This document shows positions 62,050 through 64,000 of a stretch of DNA of 64,000 nucleotides, piece by piece. Made by a program: the position numbers and the translations under genes. Below the pieces are notes generated by a model, which was given only the letters and a program-made list of their open reading frames with translations, searched no databases and was not told where the DNA came from. Where the stretch lies: contig OX337242.1 of NCBI GenBank assembly GCA_946965045.2, positions 434,001-498,000 of the forward strand, in the 5' to 3' direction. Position 1 is the stretch's first letter, and each line of letters begins with the position of its first letter. This stretch comes from Epithemia pelagica (Eukaryota; Bacillariophyta; Bacillariophyceae; Surirellales; Surirellaceae).

Positions 62050-64000
62050 ATGAGTCCCGGAAAGACTGACGAACTTCATTTTTTTCATTCAACGACACAC
62101 CATACCAAGATATACATTGTGTCTCAACAAAACACTGACGAACAAACTCAACAACGAGCAAGCAAAAAGAGCACAACTCAGACTGCGCAACAACGACCCC
62201 AACGACGACGGAATGGGCGCATCGGCCACACCGCATCCATCATGGATGATACATCGGTATGCCTGCCACACTGTGACATACCATGGTTTCTTCACCGCTT
62301 CGAAGAGCTTGGCAAACCCCTAGGAATTGTTTTAAACAAATTAAAAACGACCATCCTCACCTCCACCAAAGGACACTCCCCGTCCAACCTGGACGAAAAA
62401 CAAACACACAGCCTCAATCAAGCACTATCGTTTCTGTCGCCCGATGACCCCTCAAAAGCAGAAATAACAAGCGGTGTGAGATTCCTTGGTCAACCAATCG
62501 GATCCACTGCCTTTGCACGACAGTACATCAACAAAAAATTACAAGGCATGCAACACAAAATGAATTGCCTTCTCCAACTCGACGACCTCCAAACACAGCA
62601 CAATCTCTTTAAATTTACGATGGTCTCAGCAATCCTGCACCTGCTACCGACCGATATCAACTTAGCATACAAGCAGACCAACCCAAGAACGACCCTCTGG
62701 TCCAGTCCAACAACAACACAGACAGAACAACTGATCACAAATTTCCTGGCAAAACTCACCTCCCTACCAGAAAATGAAATCTCCACGTCCTCAGCACTCA
62801 TCGCCACGATTCCACAACGACTGGGGGGACTCGGATACCAACAGGCAGCGGTGGCGGCCTATCCTCGTCTGCTGACACAAACAGCCCGGGCGATAGCTCT
62901 GGCAACATCAACCGACACTCCAATCCCACTCGTTCACCAACGAGAACTGTCGAACTGGAAAGATAGTACCGACGAATATATGACAACCTTCCGTAAGACT
63001 CTGTCACTTTTCGCAAACGAATACGCAGAAGAGAGCTTATACGTACCAAAGAGGTATGATCACACAACACACAATCGCCTTTTGAACCACACTGTGCAAG
63101 AGCACACAATCCCAAAACTATTCACAGAAACCGACCCAAAGCAGCGAATCTTTTTGCCCGGCTTACTTTCGCCCCTCAGGAGTATGGCCCTCTCTCTTCC
63201 ACTAACCGCAACCAAATTCCGTTTCCAAAACAGTGTCTTCCGAACCGCCATCAAACGGAAATTGAGATTACCTTTGTTCGTCCGAGACCCCACACAATCC
63301 TGGCCCCAACGATGTCGCTGCTCAGCCACAAAAGCGATCGACCCAATGGGTGACCATCTGTACTCATGCACCTCTGCTTCCAAAACACCTCTATCCAATG
63401 CCATCAGAGACACACTCTACGACATTCTCCGCCAAATCGCTCCAGCAGCCGAAGCCGTCGACACTCCCCATGATGTCCACATCGAACCCCCAGGTTTGAC
63501 ACCACAACACCAAAGAAACATTAGACCAGCAGACGTCGGTATGCTCCTGTCCAAGCCGCACAAAAACTCACCGTTTCAATACGTCGCGATTGACATTACT
63601 ATCCCACCTCCCCAACAACCCCAAACCATTCTTGACCCGTCCGACCACAACACACTCGCCACTTTGGCATCTAGGACGCATCAAGAAGCGGCAAGGGCCA
63701 AGTTTTGCCGGGACCCCGAGACATCAAAACACCTTCTCCACAATGGCATATACCTTCTACCTTTTACGGTAGACCATCTTGGAGCGCTTGGTTCATTTGC
63801 CAACCGTCTCCTTTTTCCATCAATTTATCAACCACATCTGTTCTCAACGACACAACCACCCCCTTGGACCAACGCCTTCTTCGGAAAAGACGAAACAAGA
63901 AGCAAAGCACATCCTGACTCTTTCAAGAAGCGTCAGACGCACCAAGCAACCTCCTTACCGCCGCCAACAGCAAAACAAAAAAATTCTCCTACCCAGAAGC
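62050..64000 (+). mobile_element. Non-LTR retrotransposon 3' half (RT end plus REL endonuclease), partial
   Basis: A frame open from ATG 62050 to the window edge gives 650 codons. The first 60 are Gln/Arg-rich and not RT-like. From about 62221 the reverse transcriptase palm appears at its catalytic box: TASIMDDTSVCLP (in place of Y-x-DD), then LGKPLGIVLNKLKT and GVRFLGQPIGS. After a thumb-like region comes a zinc knuckle CRCSATKAIDPMGDHLYSC (about 63316) and a restriction-like endonuclease core with RPADVGMLL and QYVAIDITIP. PFTVDHLGALGSFANRLLF follows, typical of such elements. RT motifs A and B are missing, so the copy is 5'-truncated, as expected for target-primed insertion. The frame continues past 64000. 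The REL-endonuclease group includes R2, CRE and NeSL types, and the clade is not assigned. Confidence 0.82.

Overview
The window is nuclear DNA of a eukaryote, most likely a diatom or a close photosynthetic stramenopile. This is inferred from gene style, since no marker gene settles it. Genes are widely spaced and lie on both strands. Introns are short (about 78 to 146 bp) with GT-AG ends. Proteins carry long Ser/Thr/Gln/Asn and acidic low-complexity tracts encoded by CAA/ACA/TCC-type triplet runs. There are no operons or bacterial ribosome binding sites, and I see no tRNA, rRNA or CRISPR array.

Bases 1-31,000. A degraded repeat tract with an antisense SET-protein fragment is followed by an A-type Fe-S scaffold gene (-), a four-exon acireductone dioxygenase gene (+) and a large inositol-polyphosphate 5-phosphatase (+). 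Next come a YghU-type glutathione S-transferase broken by a frameshift and an in-frame TGA (+), a four-exon PB1-domain gene (-), a 1376-residue disordered coiled-coil protein (+), a membrane rhodanese (-), a charged unknown protein (-) and a protein carrying the C-terminal zinc/HNH-like part of EXD2 (+). The stretch ends with a segmental duplication that holds two Kelch-propeller genes.

Bases 31,000-47,500. Two sulfotransferase-like membrane proteins, a 1346-residue disordered protein with a possible PP1-docking motif, and two tandem beta-1,4-galactosyltransferase-like (GT7) genes are interspersed with small transposon-like pieces. These pieces are a TIR element with a 7-bp target duplication, a TA-flanked TIR element, several foldback hairpins and a duplicated exon fragment.

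Bases 47,500-64,000. The most unusual gene spans 48008-51099. Four exons splice in phase into a 938-residue protein with about nine membrane segments followed by a lipoxygenase-like domain that keeps the paired-histidine iron signature. It is followed by a 1580-residue rhamnosyltransferase-like membrane protein (-), an unrecognised 993-residue single-pass protein (+), a small membrane protein (-) and, running off the right edge, the 3' half of a non-LTR retrotransposon (reverse transcriptase end plus restriction-like endonuclease).

Functionally, six of the genes between 31.7 and 60.4 kb look like Golgi or secretory glycan-processing proteins: two sulfotransferases, two GT7 enzymes, one rhamnosyltransferase-like protein and one unknown type II protein. 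This suits an organism that secretes sulfated polysaccharides, but co-regulation is not shown by the sequence.
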